Position numbers and translations under genes: made by a program. Source: Myxococcota bacterium (GTDB lineage: Bacteria; Myxococcota; UBA727; JABDBI01). From it: a DNA stretch of 64,000 bases. Shown piece after piece: positions 35,123 to 44,434 of this stretch. Location: NCBI GenBank assembly GCA_040387835.1, contig JAZKCZ010000002.1:517818-581817 (forward strand), read 5' to 3'. Numbering within the stretch: the stretch's first letter is position 1; the number at the start of each line of letters is the position of its first letter. The notes below the pieces were generated by a model, which was not told the origin of the DNA, ran no database searches, and saw nothing but the letters and a program-made list of their open reading frames with translations.

Positions 35123-35710
35123 ATGCGAAAAAACATCTCACTATTAGCAGTATTTTTTACCTCAATGTCCTTTGCATATGATCCCTGCGAAAATATGGAA
35201 GTTTATCCAAGTATGACTCGGGTGAAAACGGATCCAGCGGATCCTTGTAAGCCGGAACAGAACGCTTATCTCAACCGCATGGTCATCCGGGTCCCGGGTT
35301 ACACAGAACTGACAGATTTCAACGAGGTCGCACAGCATGAAGTGTTAGAACGCAAATGGTGCGGACCGGGTGGACATTACTATGTCGAAAATGACGGTCG
35401 GATCACACAAGGGCGCCCAGAAACGATGAAGGGCGCAAATGAAGTGAGAGGTACAGATGGCAATACCAACAAGTTAGGCATTCAAGTCTTTGAGCCTTCG
35501 GAGGCTGAAGCTTTGTCTGCGGATTTTATTGGTAATCTGACTCAGCTTATTCATTGCAAGATGATTCAGTTATCTATTTGGCCGAAAAATATTAAGCCGC
35601 ATTTCAACAAGCAATTCAGACCTTCACATAAAATTGTAGAATTGGTGAATCACATTGTGAGTAATGCGACTGTTTTGGAGCAATTGGAAGAGCAGGTTAA
35701 AGGTCTATAG
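35123..35710 (+). CDS. Secreted amidase_2/PGRP-like protein, probably altered zinc site
   Basis: A 195-residue protein with a signal peptide (ISLLAVFFTSMSFA). RKWCGPGGHYYVENDGRITQ, GANEVRG and NTNKLGIQVFEPS match the core of N-acetylmuramoyl-L-alanine amidases and peptidoglycan recognition proteins. In those enzymes the first zinc His lies in the first strand; here that strand reads MVIRVPGYTE with no His. HFNKQF may hold the later His. Peptidoglycan binding is likely, hydrolysis uncertain. Confidence 0.62.
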   Translation: MRKNISLLAVFFTSMSFAYDPCENMEVYPSMTRVKTDPADPCKPEQNAYLNRMVIRVPGYTELTDFNEVAQHEVLERKWCGPGGHYYVENDGRITQGRPETMKGANEVRGTDGNTNKLGIQVFEPSEAEALSADFIGNLTQLIHCKMIQLSIWPKNIKPHFNKQFRPSHKIVELVNHIVSNATVLEQLEEQVKGL

Positions 35711-35724
35711 TCGATAAGTTTGAG

Positions 35725-35752
35725 CTGGATCCCGGGTCGAGCCCGGGATGAC
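35725..35752. repeat. GGATCCCGGG palindromic repeat, copy R1
   Basis: CTGGATCCCGGGTCGAGCCC followed by GGGATGAC. The stem ATCCCGGG/CCCGGGAT closes a 5-nt loop. It lies between the amidase-like gene and lpdA. Other copies are at 55096, 55824 and, inside fmt, 59549. It may act as a bidirectional terminator here. Confidence 0.8.
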
Positions 35753-35762
35753 GGGATATGGC

Positions 35763-37145
35763 TTAACCGTGGATTGCTTTACCTACTGTGGCGGCGGCCG
35801 CTTCGTAGATGGCCTCATATAGCGTCGGGTGGGCGTGAATGGTGCTGGCGATATCATCGATCGTTGCTTCCATTTGCATGGCGAAGGATGGCTCTGCTAA
35901 TAGTTCCGTGGCATCGGGGCCGATAATATGGACGCCTAAGATTTCGCCGTATTTGGCATCTGTGACGAACTTAATAAAGCCGCGTTTCTTGCCCAAAATA
36001 GACGCTTTGCCGCTTCTGGCGAAATCAAAACGGCCGATTTTTACTTCGTAGCCACGCTTTTTGGCTTCTTCTTCGGTCAGACCCGACCACGCGACCGGCG
36101 GATCTACATACACGCAGGAAGGCGTGTGATCGTAGTTGATCGCAGTTACCTTTTGGCCTGCCATATGACCCGCGGCCAAGATGCCTTCGGCGGATGCGAT
36201 GTGCGCCAGCCAAGGCGTATTGACGCAATCGCCAATGGCGTAAACGCTTGGTTCATCCGACTGCATGAAGCCATTAACTTTCACAAAGCCCTTTTCAAGC
36301 TGAGCTTTCGTTTTGTCGATACCAATTTCGCTGGTGAGCGGCGCCCTACCCACACTCACCAAAACGTAGTCCGCGCTTACCTCCACCTGTTCACCGCTGG
36401 CGGTTTGATAGGTGGTCTTCGCGCTTTTACCTTTGGTAGCAATGGCTTTCACTTGGACATTGGTATGGATTTTCACGCCAGCTGCTTCAAGCTGAGTGGT
36501 TAACTCTTTGGAACAGTCCGGATCAGCGGGCGCAAGCACTCTCGGCAACGCTTCCAAAATGGTCACTTGCGAGCCCATTCGGCTAAAGACTGACGCGAAC
36601 TCTAAACCAATAACGCCGCCACCAATGATCACTAGCGATCCGGGAATCTCAGCCAAATCAAGCACCGTGTCGGAGCTTAAAACACGCTGAGAAAACGGCG
36701 CAAAAGGCAAAGCTCTAGGGGTTGAGCCTACTGCGATTAAAATGTTTTTGGTGGAAAGCTTTTTATCGCCCACCTGAACTTCGTTCGGGCCGGTAAGCTT
36801 GCCGAATCCTTGAACCACTTCTACCTTGCGGGACTTCATTAAATGAGCCACGCCGCCAGCGTTGGTGTTTACGATTCGGGATTTATATTTTTGGACTTTG
36901 TCCCACTCTACGCGTACGCCTTCCACGGAAATACCGATTTGAGGCGCTTCCTTGAGCTCCGAGTAGACATCCGCTGCATGCAGCAATGCTTTGGTAGGGA
37001 TACAGCCGCGGTGCAAGCAAGTGCCACCTAAAGCCGGATCTTTTTCAACAATTGCGACTTTCAAACCCAAGGACGATGCCCGGGCAGCCGCCACATAACC
37101 TCCTGGACCTGAGCCCAGGACCACCAAGTCGTATGTGTATGTCAT
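35763..37145 (-). CDS. lpdA: Dihydrolipoamide dehydrogenase
   Basis: FAD-dependent E3 component of 2-oxoacid dehydrogenase complexes or the glycine cleavage system; reoxidises dihydrolipoamide with NAD. It has 460 residues. GSGPGGYVAAARA binds FAD, GGTCLHRGCIPTKAL holds the redox disulfide, VIIGGGVIGLEFASVF binds NAD, and the C-terminal HAHPTLYEA carries the catalytic His with its Glu. It lies 2 nt after the rpmG stop. No E1 or E2 gene is nearby. Confidence 0.95.
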   Translation of the reverse strand: MTYTYDLVVLGSGPGGYVAAARASSLGLKVAIVEKDPALGGTCLHRGCIPTKALLHAADVYSELKEAPQIGISVEGVRVEWDKVQKYKSRIVNTNAGGVAHLMKSRKVEVVQGFGKLTGPNEVQVGDKKLSTKNILIAVGSTPRALPFAPFSQRVLSSDTVLDLAEIPGSLVIIGGGVIGLEFASVFSRMGSQVTILEALPRVLAPADPDCSKELTTQLEAAGVKIHTNVQVKAIATKGKSAKTTYQTASGEQVEVSADYVLVSVGRAPLTSEIGIDKTKAQLEKGFVKVNGFMQSDEPSVYAIGDCVNTPWLAHIASAEGILAAGHMAGQKVTAINYDHTPSCVYVDPPVAWSGLTEEEAKKRGYEVKIGRFDFARSGKASILGKKRGFIKFVTDAKYGEILGVHIIGPDATELLAEPSFAMQMEATIDDIASTIHAHPTLYEAIYEAAAATVGKAIHG

Positions 37146-37147
37146 GC

Positions 37148-37318
37148 TTATTTCAGCTTAACTTCTTTAAAATCAACGTGCCGTTGTACTTTTGGATCGT
37201 ACTTTTTCAAAAGAAGTTTTTCTTTTGTATTGTTCTTATTTTTCTGGCTAACGTAGAAAAATCCAGTGCCAGCAGTTGATTCGAGCTTGATTAGCTCACG
37301 ATTGCCTTTTTTCGCCAT
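37148..37318 (-). CDS. rpmG: Ribosomal protein L33 (bL33)
   Basis: A 56-residue protein beginning [20 protein letters not shown] and ending [10 protein letters not shown], the L33 signature. It lacks the Cys pairs, so it is the zinc-independent type. Its start overlaps the end of the S55 peptidase gene by 23 nt, and lpdA begins 2 nt after its stop. Confidence 0.93.
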
Positions 37319-38984
37319 AACTTTTTAAAACCTTCCCCGTAACCACAGCACCCAGATCCATGCAGCCCAAGCGCACTGCGCGTGAGTTAAACAAGACTTC
37401 GGTCCCTGCGGCCATATCTGTCAGAGTTTCTTTAAAGCTAATAGGCAAATCCGTCAAGTTGTAGCCTAATACATGATTCACGGAAGTTTGTTGTTTCGCA
37501 TAAAGGCATACTTGGGTGTCAGTGGGCATCGTTCTGATTTGGTCCAAAATGTCTGCATAACTGGTCACTTCCGCCGAAATGCCCACTTCCCTTTCTAAGG
37601 CCATCGCCCCTAAGCGATCGAGCGCCAAAACTTGGTAATTGCCTGTCCAATTAAGCGCCGGCCATTTCATAACACCCCTGTATTTTTTGGCGCTTTGTTT
37701 CCAAGGTTGTGCATACAATACCACTTCCAAATCCTGGCCACCTTGAGGCTCTTCGCCCAAACTCAGTCCGATGAGACGAATATTTTTTACATCATCTGTA
37801 TGCTTAATATTGGCTGTAATGGCGTTGAACTCGATCTTTTTAAAATCTTGATCTTGCAGCATAAATAACGGCTCTAAAAAAGTCGCCACTGCACCCACTT
37901 CAATCGGCTGACCTGAAGCCGATAACATGCGGCGGTAGCGAACATCGTCCCCTGAACTCAAGCGGGCTGAAACATCCAGCTCATAGGTGCCGCCCAACTC
38001 GTGCTCCATCGCCATGGCCAAGCTATTGCTAATGGCCAGAGATGCCAAAAAAGGCGTATCTCGCACCGTTCGCGCGATTTGATACTTCCAGGTCTTGCCG
38101 TTAATCTTAACTTCCAAAGGCATCATCCTGGGTTTTAAACCGGTAAAGCCATGCACGCCGGAGCTGCGATCGCTTTCCAGCACACCCACGATTCCCGTTG
38201 GCTGGCCCATCTTATAGGGCTCCTGCTGACCAAAAACTGTGGTGACCACATATGCGCCGGCCACCGGGAGTTCGCTTACCCCGTTTTGCAAAAATGGATG
38301 GCCTAAAGCGACGAATTCATTGCCATTGGTCCAAGTGACTGTCCCCAGGGCAGACAGATTCATGTCCCCGCTAACTAAGATCGCCGCAAATGGCCCGCCG
38401 GCTACTAACTTTTCTGTATTTTGGGAACTTGAACCAAAACCACCGGCACCCGCAATGGGCTTTCCAAATCCGCGCCGGCTAAGCTCGCTCGCGTAGCTTT
38501 TTGCTACCAGAGGCGAAAGGCCGCTCGCAACCAAAGGCAACGCAATTGGCCTCATCTGGTTACCCGTATCGATGGGTTGCATGCCACCTGTTTTATTCAC
38601 CATATTGGCAATGGGCGTGATGCCCGCGATGGCATCTTTGGTAAAGTTGCCAAAAGCATAAGATAAAGCACCGATTAATTTGCCATCTACATACACTGGG
38701 CTTCCACTCATGCCCGCCACAACACTGGATTTCTCAAAAGGGCCACCGACGACGCGGGCGATAATCAAATCCTGAGCGGGACCGACGTAGTTTTCCATCC
38801 TACCCAGGATCTCGACATCGAAGGTCTCAATCCCTTTTAAACTTGAGAAAACTGTGTACCCTATGCCCCTCATTCCTGGACGAAGGTCTTGAAACGGGAA
38901 GAACTGAGCGTTTTGAACAGCCCACAAGCCATGTCCAACTAACGACAGCAACCCAATCAAGTAAGCAGTCTTTTGGTTAAACAT
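37296..38984 (-). CDS. Secreted SpoIVB-type (S55 family) serine peptidase-like protein
   Basis: A 562-residue protein with a signal peptide ([15 protein letters not shown]). The N-terminal third holds the S55 core: [31 protein letters not shown], and the serine region [21 protein letters not shown] later [11 protein letters not shown] provides a His-containing loop. SpoIVB is a sporulation signalling peptidase in Firmicutes, but homologues occur in non-sporulating Gram-negative bacteria with unknown roles. TATATT ends 6 nt before the ATG, suggesting a leaderless mRNA. rpmG overlaps its 3' end. Confidence 0.82.
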
Positions 38985-38996
38985 GTATTAAATATA
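38985..38996 (-). promoter_or_regulatory. -10 element of the S55 peptidase gene, leaderless layout
   Basis: On the minus strand TATATT ends 6 nt before the ATG at 38984. No Shine-Dalgarno is present and the -35 region is weak. It is nearly identical to the -10 of the giant gene at 3014. Confidence 0.45.
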
Positions 38997-39009
38997 TACG
39001 AGGTGCGAG

Positions 39010-40926
39010 TTGGAAAGCAAATGGACCATACAGAATAGCTTGGAACAATACCTGATTTCCCGTTGGGGTGCGCCCTACTTTTCAAGCAACAATAAGGGAC
39101 ATTTAACCTGCGATCCAACCGGCAAAGGTGAGTTTCCTATCGACTTGAAAGAATTAGTCGATGACTTATGCCGCCGCGGCATTCAACCGCCTCTACTTGT
39201 GCGCTTCAACGATATTTTAGGCAGTCGCGTTCAAGTCATCTCGGACGCCTTTAGAAAAAGCATCGAAGAGTACGGCTATCAAGCTCAATATCGCGGTGTT
39301 TTACCGATTAAAGTCAACCAGCAACGTCACGTGGTCGAAGAACTGGTGCGCCACGGCAAGCCTTACGGGCTAGGCCTTGAATCAGGGTCCAAGCCTGAGC
39401 TGCTGGTCGCCATGGCCTTACTCGATGACGCCGATTCCTTGCTGCTTTGCAACGGCTACAAAGATAGCGAGTACATCGAAATTGCTTTAGACGCCCAGAG
39501 ACTAGGCCTTAGACCTTTCTTAATTTTAGACCGTTTTGCCGAGTTGCCGCAAATCATTGCCATCTCGAAACAACGGGAAGTCATCCCGCACATTGGCATG
39601 CGTGCGAAGCTATCCACCAAAGGCAAAGGCCGCTGGGAGGACAGTTCAGGAGATCGCAGCAAGTTTGGCTTAACTGCCAGGGAAATGGTCGAAGCCGTTC
39701 AACTGCTTAAAAAAGAAAATATGCTGGATTGCTTAGAGCTGGTCCACTTCCACATTGGCTCGCAAATCACCTCCATCAGGTCCATCAAGAACGCCACGCG
39801 TGAAGCAGCGCATCTGTATTGCAACTTGCGCCGCATGGGCTGCAACATGCTGTCTCACATTGATATCGGTGGCGGCTTAGCAGTCGATTATGACGGTAGC
39901 CGCAGCGACTTTCACTCATCGATGAATTACTCTACCCAAGAGTACGCCAACGACATTATCGCCACCGTGCAAGAAATCTGCGACGAAAATGATATGCCTC
40001 ACCCGACCATCGTGTCGGAATCAGGCAGAGCGCTGGTCGCGCATCACGCGATGTTGGTTTTCAACGTGCTGGGTGTCAATGAAATGACCGGCCATATCCG
40101 CAAGGACTTCGAAAGCCCTTCAGAAGAAGAGCACGGTGTTTTGCACTCCATGTGGGAAGCTTACCAGTCTGTGGCCAGCAAAAGGTTTCAAGAGGCTTAC
40201 AACGACATCCAAGCAGCCAAAGAAGAAAGTGTCACACTGTTTAGCCATGGCGTCATTGACCTAGAAACCAAAGCCAAGATCGACGATCTCTACTGGGCAA
40301 CCTGCGAGCGTATCCAACAAGGGATGCTGCAAGAAAAAAGCTTTATTCCCGAAGATCTCAAAGGTCTGGAGAAAAAACTCAGCGACACTTACTACTGCAA
40401 TTTTTCTATCTTTCAGTCCCTCCCCGATTCCTGGGCCGTGGGGCATCTCTTTCCGATCGCGCCCATCCATCGTTTAGATGAAGAGCCCACTCGCGAAGCC
40501 ATCTTAGCTGATTTGACCTGCGATTCCGATGGCAAGCTCGATCAATTTATCGACCTTCAGGACGTTAAAGCAACACTTAGACTGCATCAATCCAACGGCA
40601 AGCCCTATTACCTTGGCGCATTTCTAGTCGGCGCCTACCAAGAAATTTTGGGCGATTTGCACAATCTGTTCGGCGACACCAATGCCGTCCATGTTTCCTT
40701 ACGAGCCGACGGTAAATACCGCCTGGATCACGTGGTCCAAGGCGACACAGTTAGTGAAGTGCTAAGCTATGTGGAGTATGATCGCCTGGATCTGCTAAAA
40801 CGCATCCGCAACATGGCTGAATCTGCTGTTCGAGAAGGCGATATCACTTTCGAAGAGTCCGCCAAACTCATGAAACGTTACGAAGAAGGCCTTGCTGGCT
40901 ACACCTATCTAGAAGATATCGACTGA
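39010..40926 (+). CDS. speA: Biosynthetic arginine decarboxylase
   Basis: PLP enzyme that decarboxylates arginine to agmatine, the first step of the agmatine route to putrescine. It has 638 residues, normal for SpeA. GVLPIKVNQQRHVVEELV carries the PLP lysine, GLGLESGSKPEL and HFHIGSQI are in the barrel, and DIGGGLAVDYDGS binds phosphate. The start is probably the TTG at 39010, with AGGTG 5 nt before it. It is divergent from the S55 gene. Confidence 0.95.
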   Translation: MESKWTIQNSLEQYLISRWGAPYFSSNNKGHLTCDPTGKGEFPIDLKELVDDLCRRGIQPPLLVRFNDILGSRVQVISDAFRKSIEEYGYQAQYRGVLPIKVNQQRHVVEELVRHGKPYGLGLESGSKPELLVAMALLDDADSLLLCNGYKDSEYIEIALDAQRLGLRPFLILDRFAELPQIIAISKQREVIPHIGMRAKLSTKGKGRWEDSSGDRSKFGLTAREMVEAVQLLKKENMLDCLELVHFHIGSQITSIRSIKNATREAAHLYCNLRRMGCNMLSHIDIGGGLAVDYDGSRSDFHSSMNYSTQEYANDIIATVQEICDENDMPHPTIVSESGRALVAHHAMLVFNVLGVNEMTGHIRKDFESPSEEEHGVLHSMWEAYQSVASKRFQEAYNDIQAAKEESVTLFSHGVIDLETKAKIDDLYWATCERIQQGMLQEKSFIPEDLKGLEKKLSDTYYCNFSIFQSLPDSWAVGHLFPIAPIHRLDEEPTREAILADLTCDSDGKLDQFIDLQDVKATLRLHQSNGKPYYLGAFLVGAYQEILGDLHNLFGDTNAVHVSLRADGKYRLDHVVQGDTVSEVLSYVEYDRLDLLKRIRNMAESAVREGDITFEESAKLMKRYEEGLAGYTYLEDID

Positions 40927-40943
40927 TCCACGCTTAACCGGCA

Positions 40944-41594
40944 TCAGGTCACCTTCTCTTCTTTTCGAGTGACTACTCGAGCGTGTTGCTTGGACTTCAC
41001 GACACCCTCGTTGACCACATCGAGCAAGGTGTTGTGATGCACTAACTGGTGATTCATGTGCAGCGCATTTTCTTTGAGTTCAGTCAGCTGACTAGACAGT
41101 TGCCTCATCAGCCGATCTTCATCGCTTTCCGGCACGGTAACTACCAAAACGGGTGGCGGGCTCTTCACCGCATCCTGCCTTAATATCTCTTCTTCTTTAT
41201 GCAGCTGTTCGCGGTGCTTTCGGATGCCTTTATCCACCGTATCGGCGGTGCAACAGCAAAGGGCCTTTTTAAATCGATACCATAATCCATGGCCGGTCAA
41301 TGATGCCATCTTCTCGACCGTGGTTTCCGATTTCTCCATTTGCTTATCAATCGCGCTCACCTTGCCCACCATGCGCTCGATTTGCTCCTGCTGAATATCG
41401 AGTTCGGCCGAGGTCCTTTGGCCTATGTGCAGCGTATCCCGTGCTATCTCGACCGAATTTTCCAAAGAATGGATAATCTGCTCCTCGACTGGTGAGTGCG
41501 CCGGTGTGCGAAAGGTCACGGGCGAGCTTTCCCCGTAAGGTAGATGCGGCGTATGGGGAGGCGTTGAGATTTGCAGCGCTGGCGTGATGGGCAT
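40944..41594 (-). CDS. SNAP-25-like double-helix protein, putative SNARE mimic
   Basis: A 216-residue protein with no signal peptide. Residues 1-36 are rich in Pro, Ser and Thr. Residues about 36-98 form a heptad helix with TSAELDIQQEQIERM, which aligns with the first SNARE helix of SNAP-25 (LDEQGEQLERI). Next come FKKALCCCTA, a Cys cluster (113-115) where SNAP-25 has its palmitoylated cysteines, a linker, and a second helix (155-210) with LTELKENALHMNHQL, comparable to LRHMALDMGNEI of SNAP-25. The two central-layer Gln positions align with Ala81 and His187. Similarity was judged by eye from memory. It lies 35 nt downstream of the winged-helix membrane gene. A plain coiled-coil protein is the alternative. 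Confidence 0.5.
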   Translation of the reverse strand: MPITPALQISTPPHTPHLPYGESSPVTFRTPAHSPVEEQIIHSLENSVEIARDTLHIGQRTSAELDIQQEQIERMVGKVSAIDKQMEKSETTVEKMASLTGHGLWYRFKKALCCCTADTVDKGIRKHREQLHKEEEILRQDAVKSPPPVLVVTVPESDEDRLMRQLSSQLTELKENALHMNHQLVHHNTLLDVVNEGVVKSKQHARVVTRKEEKVT

Positions 41595-41629
41595 ACAGAA
41601 TCTACGCGCCAGCCCGCTATTTTGGACGG

Positions 41630-43036
41630 TTAGAATTGAATCTGAGCGCCAACATCACGCTCAAAGGCCCCTGCCCTCGCTCGTTCTTTTTCCAGCGCCG
41701 AAACTTCAAGCTCAAGACTTTTGAATCGATAGGTCATTTCTGCCGTTTGGGTATCGAGGTCCAAATCACCACCGAGTTTTACCACTTCGCGTGTCAACTC
41801 TTGCGAAGACGGCTCTTTCTGCGCAAGGCCCTGCCAACCCGATTTTAAAATGCGCTCCGAAATTCCTCGAGGCGTTAGATTGCTCAGAATCGCCCACAAC
41901 ATGCCGCGTCTACCGTTGTCGCGATCCAATTCTTTTTGTTTTGCGGGTCTTGTGAAAAGCCTCATCACTGGCAGCGCAAAGAGCACCACCGAAAACCAAA
42001 ACGGAATCCAGCCCAAAATTAAAGGCGCCCCGGTATCTGGAATCAGATGCGGCGGAATCCCCGACAATAGATATCGCAAATGCTCAAGCGTCCAATTATT
42101 TTCAATAGCCACCAAACTCATAAATAAATTAAAGCCGTTCAAACCAGCAATCAAAACATTCGAGCTCGTTTCGTTGCCAGTAAGTGGCGCCAATGTTTTA
42201 GAACGCAGCCAAGAGGGCGCTTTGGCATTACTTCGAAAAGCATCACTGGTAGTTTTGCGCAGCTCAGGAAAAGAATAAGTGATGCCCCCGAAGTCAGACA
42301 CATGCACATCACCGTTATACTCAAGCATGAGCGAAGCTAAAAATGGATCCGCTTGTTCCCTGGTCATGCCGGTAACTTTAAGCACATCGAGCATCCCAAT
42401 ACGGCCTTTCTGTGCACGAATTTCTTCCAATACCAACTTCTTAGCTTCCAATGGATCTGTAGGAATTTCCTGTGGCCCAAAAAAGAAGCGATTAACTTTT
42501 TCGTAAAACGCCGGGCCTCTCTGCCCGTACCCACGCTGCGCTTTTTGAATGCGATAGGGCGAAAATGGATGAAATGTCCAAAACAATGAATCAGAAATCA
42601 CCCGCAGCAACGAATGCAGCATCAACGAGTTGCCAAAAGAAGACCCGCGATCGTCCCGATCGGATTTTTGCGCAAACGCAAGCGCTATGAGAATTGCCGC
42701 AAAGATCGCAACATAAGCGACCATCACAATGGTAATCCACGCCCTAACAACAAACTTGGCAACCCCCAAAACGCTACGTTTTATCCGGGACCAAGCAACG
42801 TCAAAAGCCTCCTTTCTTTCCCAAGGCTTACTAAAGCCAAAAGGAAATCTAAAAAGCAGCTCACCTTTTTCGGTTGGGATTAATTCGCCACGAAATTCGC
42901 TCACCAAAGACATCAATCCGCGGTCAACTTCGGCAAAAGAAAGGCCGGTATCGCTCGCAGCATCCGCGATAGTCATCGGATTTTTCGGCGTTTTTATCGA
43001 TTTTCGCAAAACTTCAGAAGCTTTTTGAACGTCCAT
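41630..43036 (-). CDS. Membrane protein with two winged-helix-like domains
   Basis: A 468-residue protein. The N-terminal 70 residues (MTIADAASDTGLSFAEVDRG) and residues about 200-265 (MLDVLKVTGMTREQADPFLA) look like two winged-helix units, each ending in a beta hairpin with F.F or Y.F. Transmembrane helices lie near 95-120 and in the region 285-370. The C-terminal 50 residues form a coiled coil. The ATG at 43036 is preferred over an upstream TTG. Function unknown; the protein recalls membrane proteins seen in cyanobacteria and myxobacteria, without certainty. Confidence 0.55.
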   Translation of the reverse strand: MDVQKASEVLRKSIKTPKNPMTIADAASDTGLSFAEVDRGLMSLVSEFRGELIPTEKGELLFRFPFGFSKPWERKEAFDVAWSRIKRSVLGVAKFVVRAWITIVMVAYVAIFAAILIALAFAQKSDRDDRGSSFGNSLMLHSLLRVISDSLFWTFHPFSPYRIQKAQRGYGQRGPAFYEKVNRFFFGPQEIPTDPLEAKKLVLEEIRAQKGRIGMLDVLKVTGMTREQADPFLASLMLEYNGDVHVSDFGGITYSFPELRKTTSDAFRSNAKAPSWLRSKTLAPLTGNETSSNVLIAGLNGFNLFMSLVAIENNWTLEHLRYLLSGIPPHLIPDTGAPLILGWIPFWFSVVLFALPVMRLFTRPAKQKELDRDNGRRGMLWAILSNLTPRGISERILKSGWQGLAQKEPSSQELTREVVKLGGDLDLDTQTAEMTYRFKSLELEVSALEKERARAGAFERDVGAQIQF

Positions 43037-43087
43037 ATTGCGCAAACTGTTCTTTTATAGCATAGAGGACAAGTGGGTTAGCAGTGT

Positions 43088-43163
43088 GGTCTTGTAACTC
43101 AGTTGGTAGAGTGCCACCCTTACAAGGTGGAGGTCACTGGTTCGAGTCCAGTCGGGACCACCA
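43088..43163 (+). tRNA. tRNA-Val (anticodon TAC)
   Basis: A 76-nt cloverleaf. Acceptor GGTCTTG pairs with CGGGACC through two G-U pairs, the anticodon loop is CTTACAA, the anticodon stem is CCACC/GGTGG, the T-arm is CTGG-TTCGAGT-CCAG, and CCA is encoded. A terminator follows directly. Confidence 0.95.
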
Positions 43164-43166
43164 ATA

Positions 43167-43205
43167 AAAAAAGCCTTTCGAGAAATAAATCGAAAGGCTT
43201 TTTGG
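43167..43205. terminator. Bidirectional rho-independent terminator
   Basis: AAAAAGCCTTTCGA, a short A/T loop and TCGAAAGGCTTTTT form a strong hairpin with A and T runs on each side. It serves tRNA-Val on the plus strand and hupB on the minus strand. Confidence 0.9.
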
Positions 43206-43211
43206 TTTTTA

Positions 43212-43484
43212 TTACAGCTGATCTTTGAATGCACGAGCTGGTTTGAAACCAACAGTACGGGAAGCTTTGATTTTGATCTCTGCGCCTGTACGTGGGTCAC
43301 GGCCAGTTCTTGCTTTGCGAGAGCGCAAAACAAATGTACCGAAACCTGGGTAAGCAAACTTTTGATCTTTCTTGATGCTGTGTTGCATAGCTTCGAACAC
43401 GGAATCAATAATTTCAGAGCCAGCTTTTTTGGTTAGGCCGCTTTGGTTTTTACATACGAAATCGACAAGTTCAGTCTTTGTCAT
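43212..43484 (-). CDS. hupB: DNA-binding protein HU
   Basis: A 90-residue histone-like nucleoid protein that binds and bends DNA as a dimer. It starts MTKTELVDFVCKNQSGLTKK and has the beta-arm signature GFGTFVLRSRKARTGRDPRTG with GAEIKIKASRTVGFKP. AAGGATG lies upstream of the ATG and a strong terminator follows the stop. Confidence 0.95.
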   Translation of the reverse strand: MTKTELVDFVCKNQSGLTKKAGSEIIDSVFEAMQHSIKKDQKFAYPGFGTFVLRSRKARTGRDPRTGAEIKIKASRTVGFKPARAFKDQL

Positions 43485-43574
43485 GGTTCATCCTTTTCAT
43501 TTTTTTAAAAAGCCCAATTTGGCTTTTGCTAGCCTATTTGTTGTCTGATATGAGATCAAAGGTCAACAAAAAAC

Positions 43575-44393
43575 ATGATTTTAAGCAAAATTAAAGCGCA
43601 TTTTGGTGTAGAAGTGCTGGTTCAGGCGCCGTCTGGAGAGCTATCACGCATCAAAATTTCACGAAATTCAGGGCATGTCGTCGGCGACAAAGTGCAGGTG
43701 ACAGACGGCCGCCTAACGCGCTTAGACCGAGAAAACGAACTGATCCGAAAAACACCCTTCGGCAATCAAGTTATTGCCGCTAACCTAAACTACGTCGGTA
43801 TTGTAATTTCCTACACTCCGAAAACACCGAATTACTTCATCGATCAAATTATTGTTTCGTGCAGATCGGTAGGCATAGAGCCGTTTATTTTGGTCACCAA
43901 ACTCGACAAATCAGAATCCGGCGATTTTTTCGGCAATATTAAATCTATCTACCAAAACAGCGTGCCCGTTTTGGCAGGCGTCACCGAGCTTAAAACTTTC
44001 CTCAAACCCGCTCGTTACATCTTCGTCGGCGTCTCCGGCGCCGGCAAAAGCACGCTCATCAATCACCTAATCCCCGACGCCGCTCAAAAAGTCGGCTCCT
44101 TAAGCGAACACAGCGAACAGGGCCGCCACACAACCTCCGGTTCCTTACTCTTAGACCTCCCAGGCGGCGGCGAGCTCATCGACAGCCCAGGCGTCAGAGA
44201 CTTCACGCCAGTCGATTTAAATGCCGAAGAGCTAGCCAGGTATTTCCCCGGTTTCGAAAATTTAATGGACAGACCTTGCAGGTTTAGAAACTGCAAACAT
44301 TTAACTGACCCTGGCTGCGCTATTCGAGAATACGCAGACCCAAAAGTCTACCAGCGCTATTTAGATTTCAAGACCCAGCACGGGACCGTGTGA
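43575..44393 (+). CDS. rsgA: Ribosome small subunit-dependent GTPase A
   Basis: Circularly permuted GTPase that checks late 30S subunit assembly. It has 272 residues, slightly short. An OB fold comes first, then LVTKLDKSES (the G4 motif precedes G1 in this order), GVSGAGKSTLINHL (G1), RHTTSGS (G2) and DSPGVRDF (G3). The zinc motif is CRFRNCKHLTDPGCAI. It is divergent from hupB, with AAAGGTC before the start. Confidence 0.93.
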   Translation: MILSKIKAHFGVEVLVQAPSGELSRIKISRNSGHVVGDKVQVTDGRLTRLDRENELIRKTPFGNQVIAANLNYVGIVISYTPKTPNYFIDQIIVSCRSVGIEPFILVTKLDKSESGDFFGNIKSIYQNSVPVLAGVTELKTFLKPARYIFVGVSGAGKSTLINHLIPDAAQKVGSLSEHSEQGRHTTSGSLLLDLPGGGELIDSPGVRDFTPVDLNAEELARYFPGFENLMDRPCRFRNCKHLTDPGCAIREYADPKVYQRYLDFKTQHGTV

Positions 44394-44434
44394 GGAGCCC
44401 ATTTGGATTTCAACATAAAAGCGCGTTGACCCAA

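Noticed and set aside
36126..36503. Long plus-strand frame opposite lpdA
   Set aside because: Shadow of the lpdA coding strand with no family match.
37296..37318. Idea that the S55 peptidase gene is misassembled because it overlaps rpmG
   Set aside because: Both frames are intact to normal ends; a 23-nt overlap on the same strand is acceptable.
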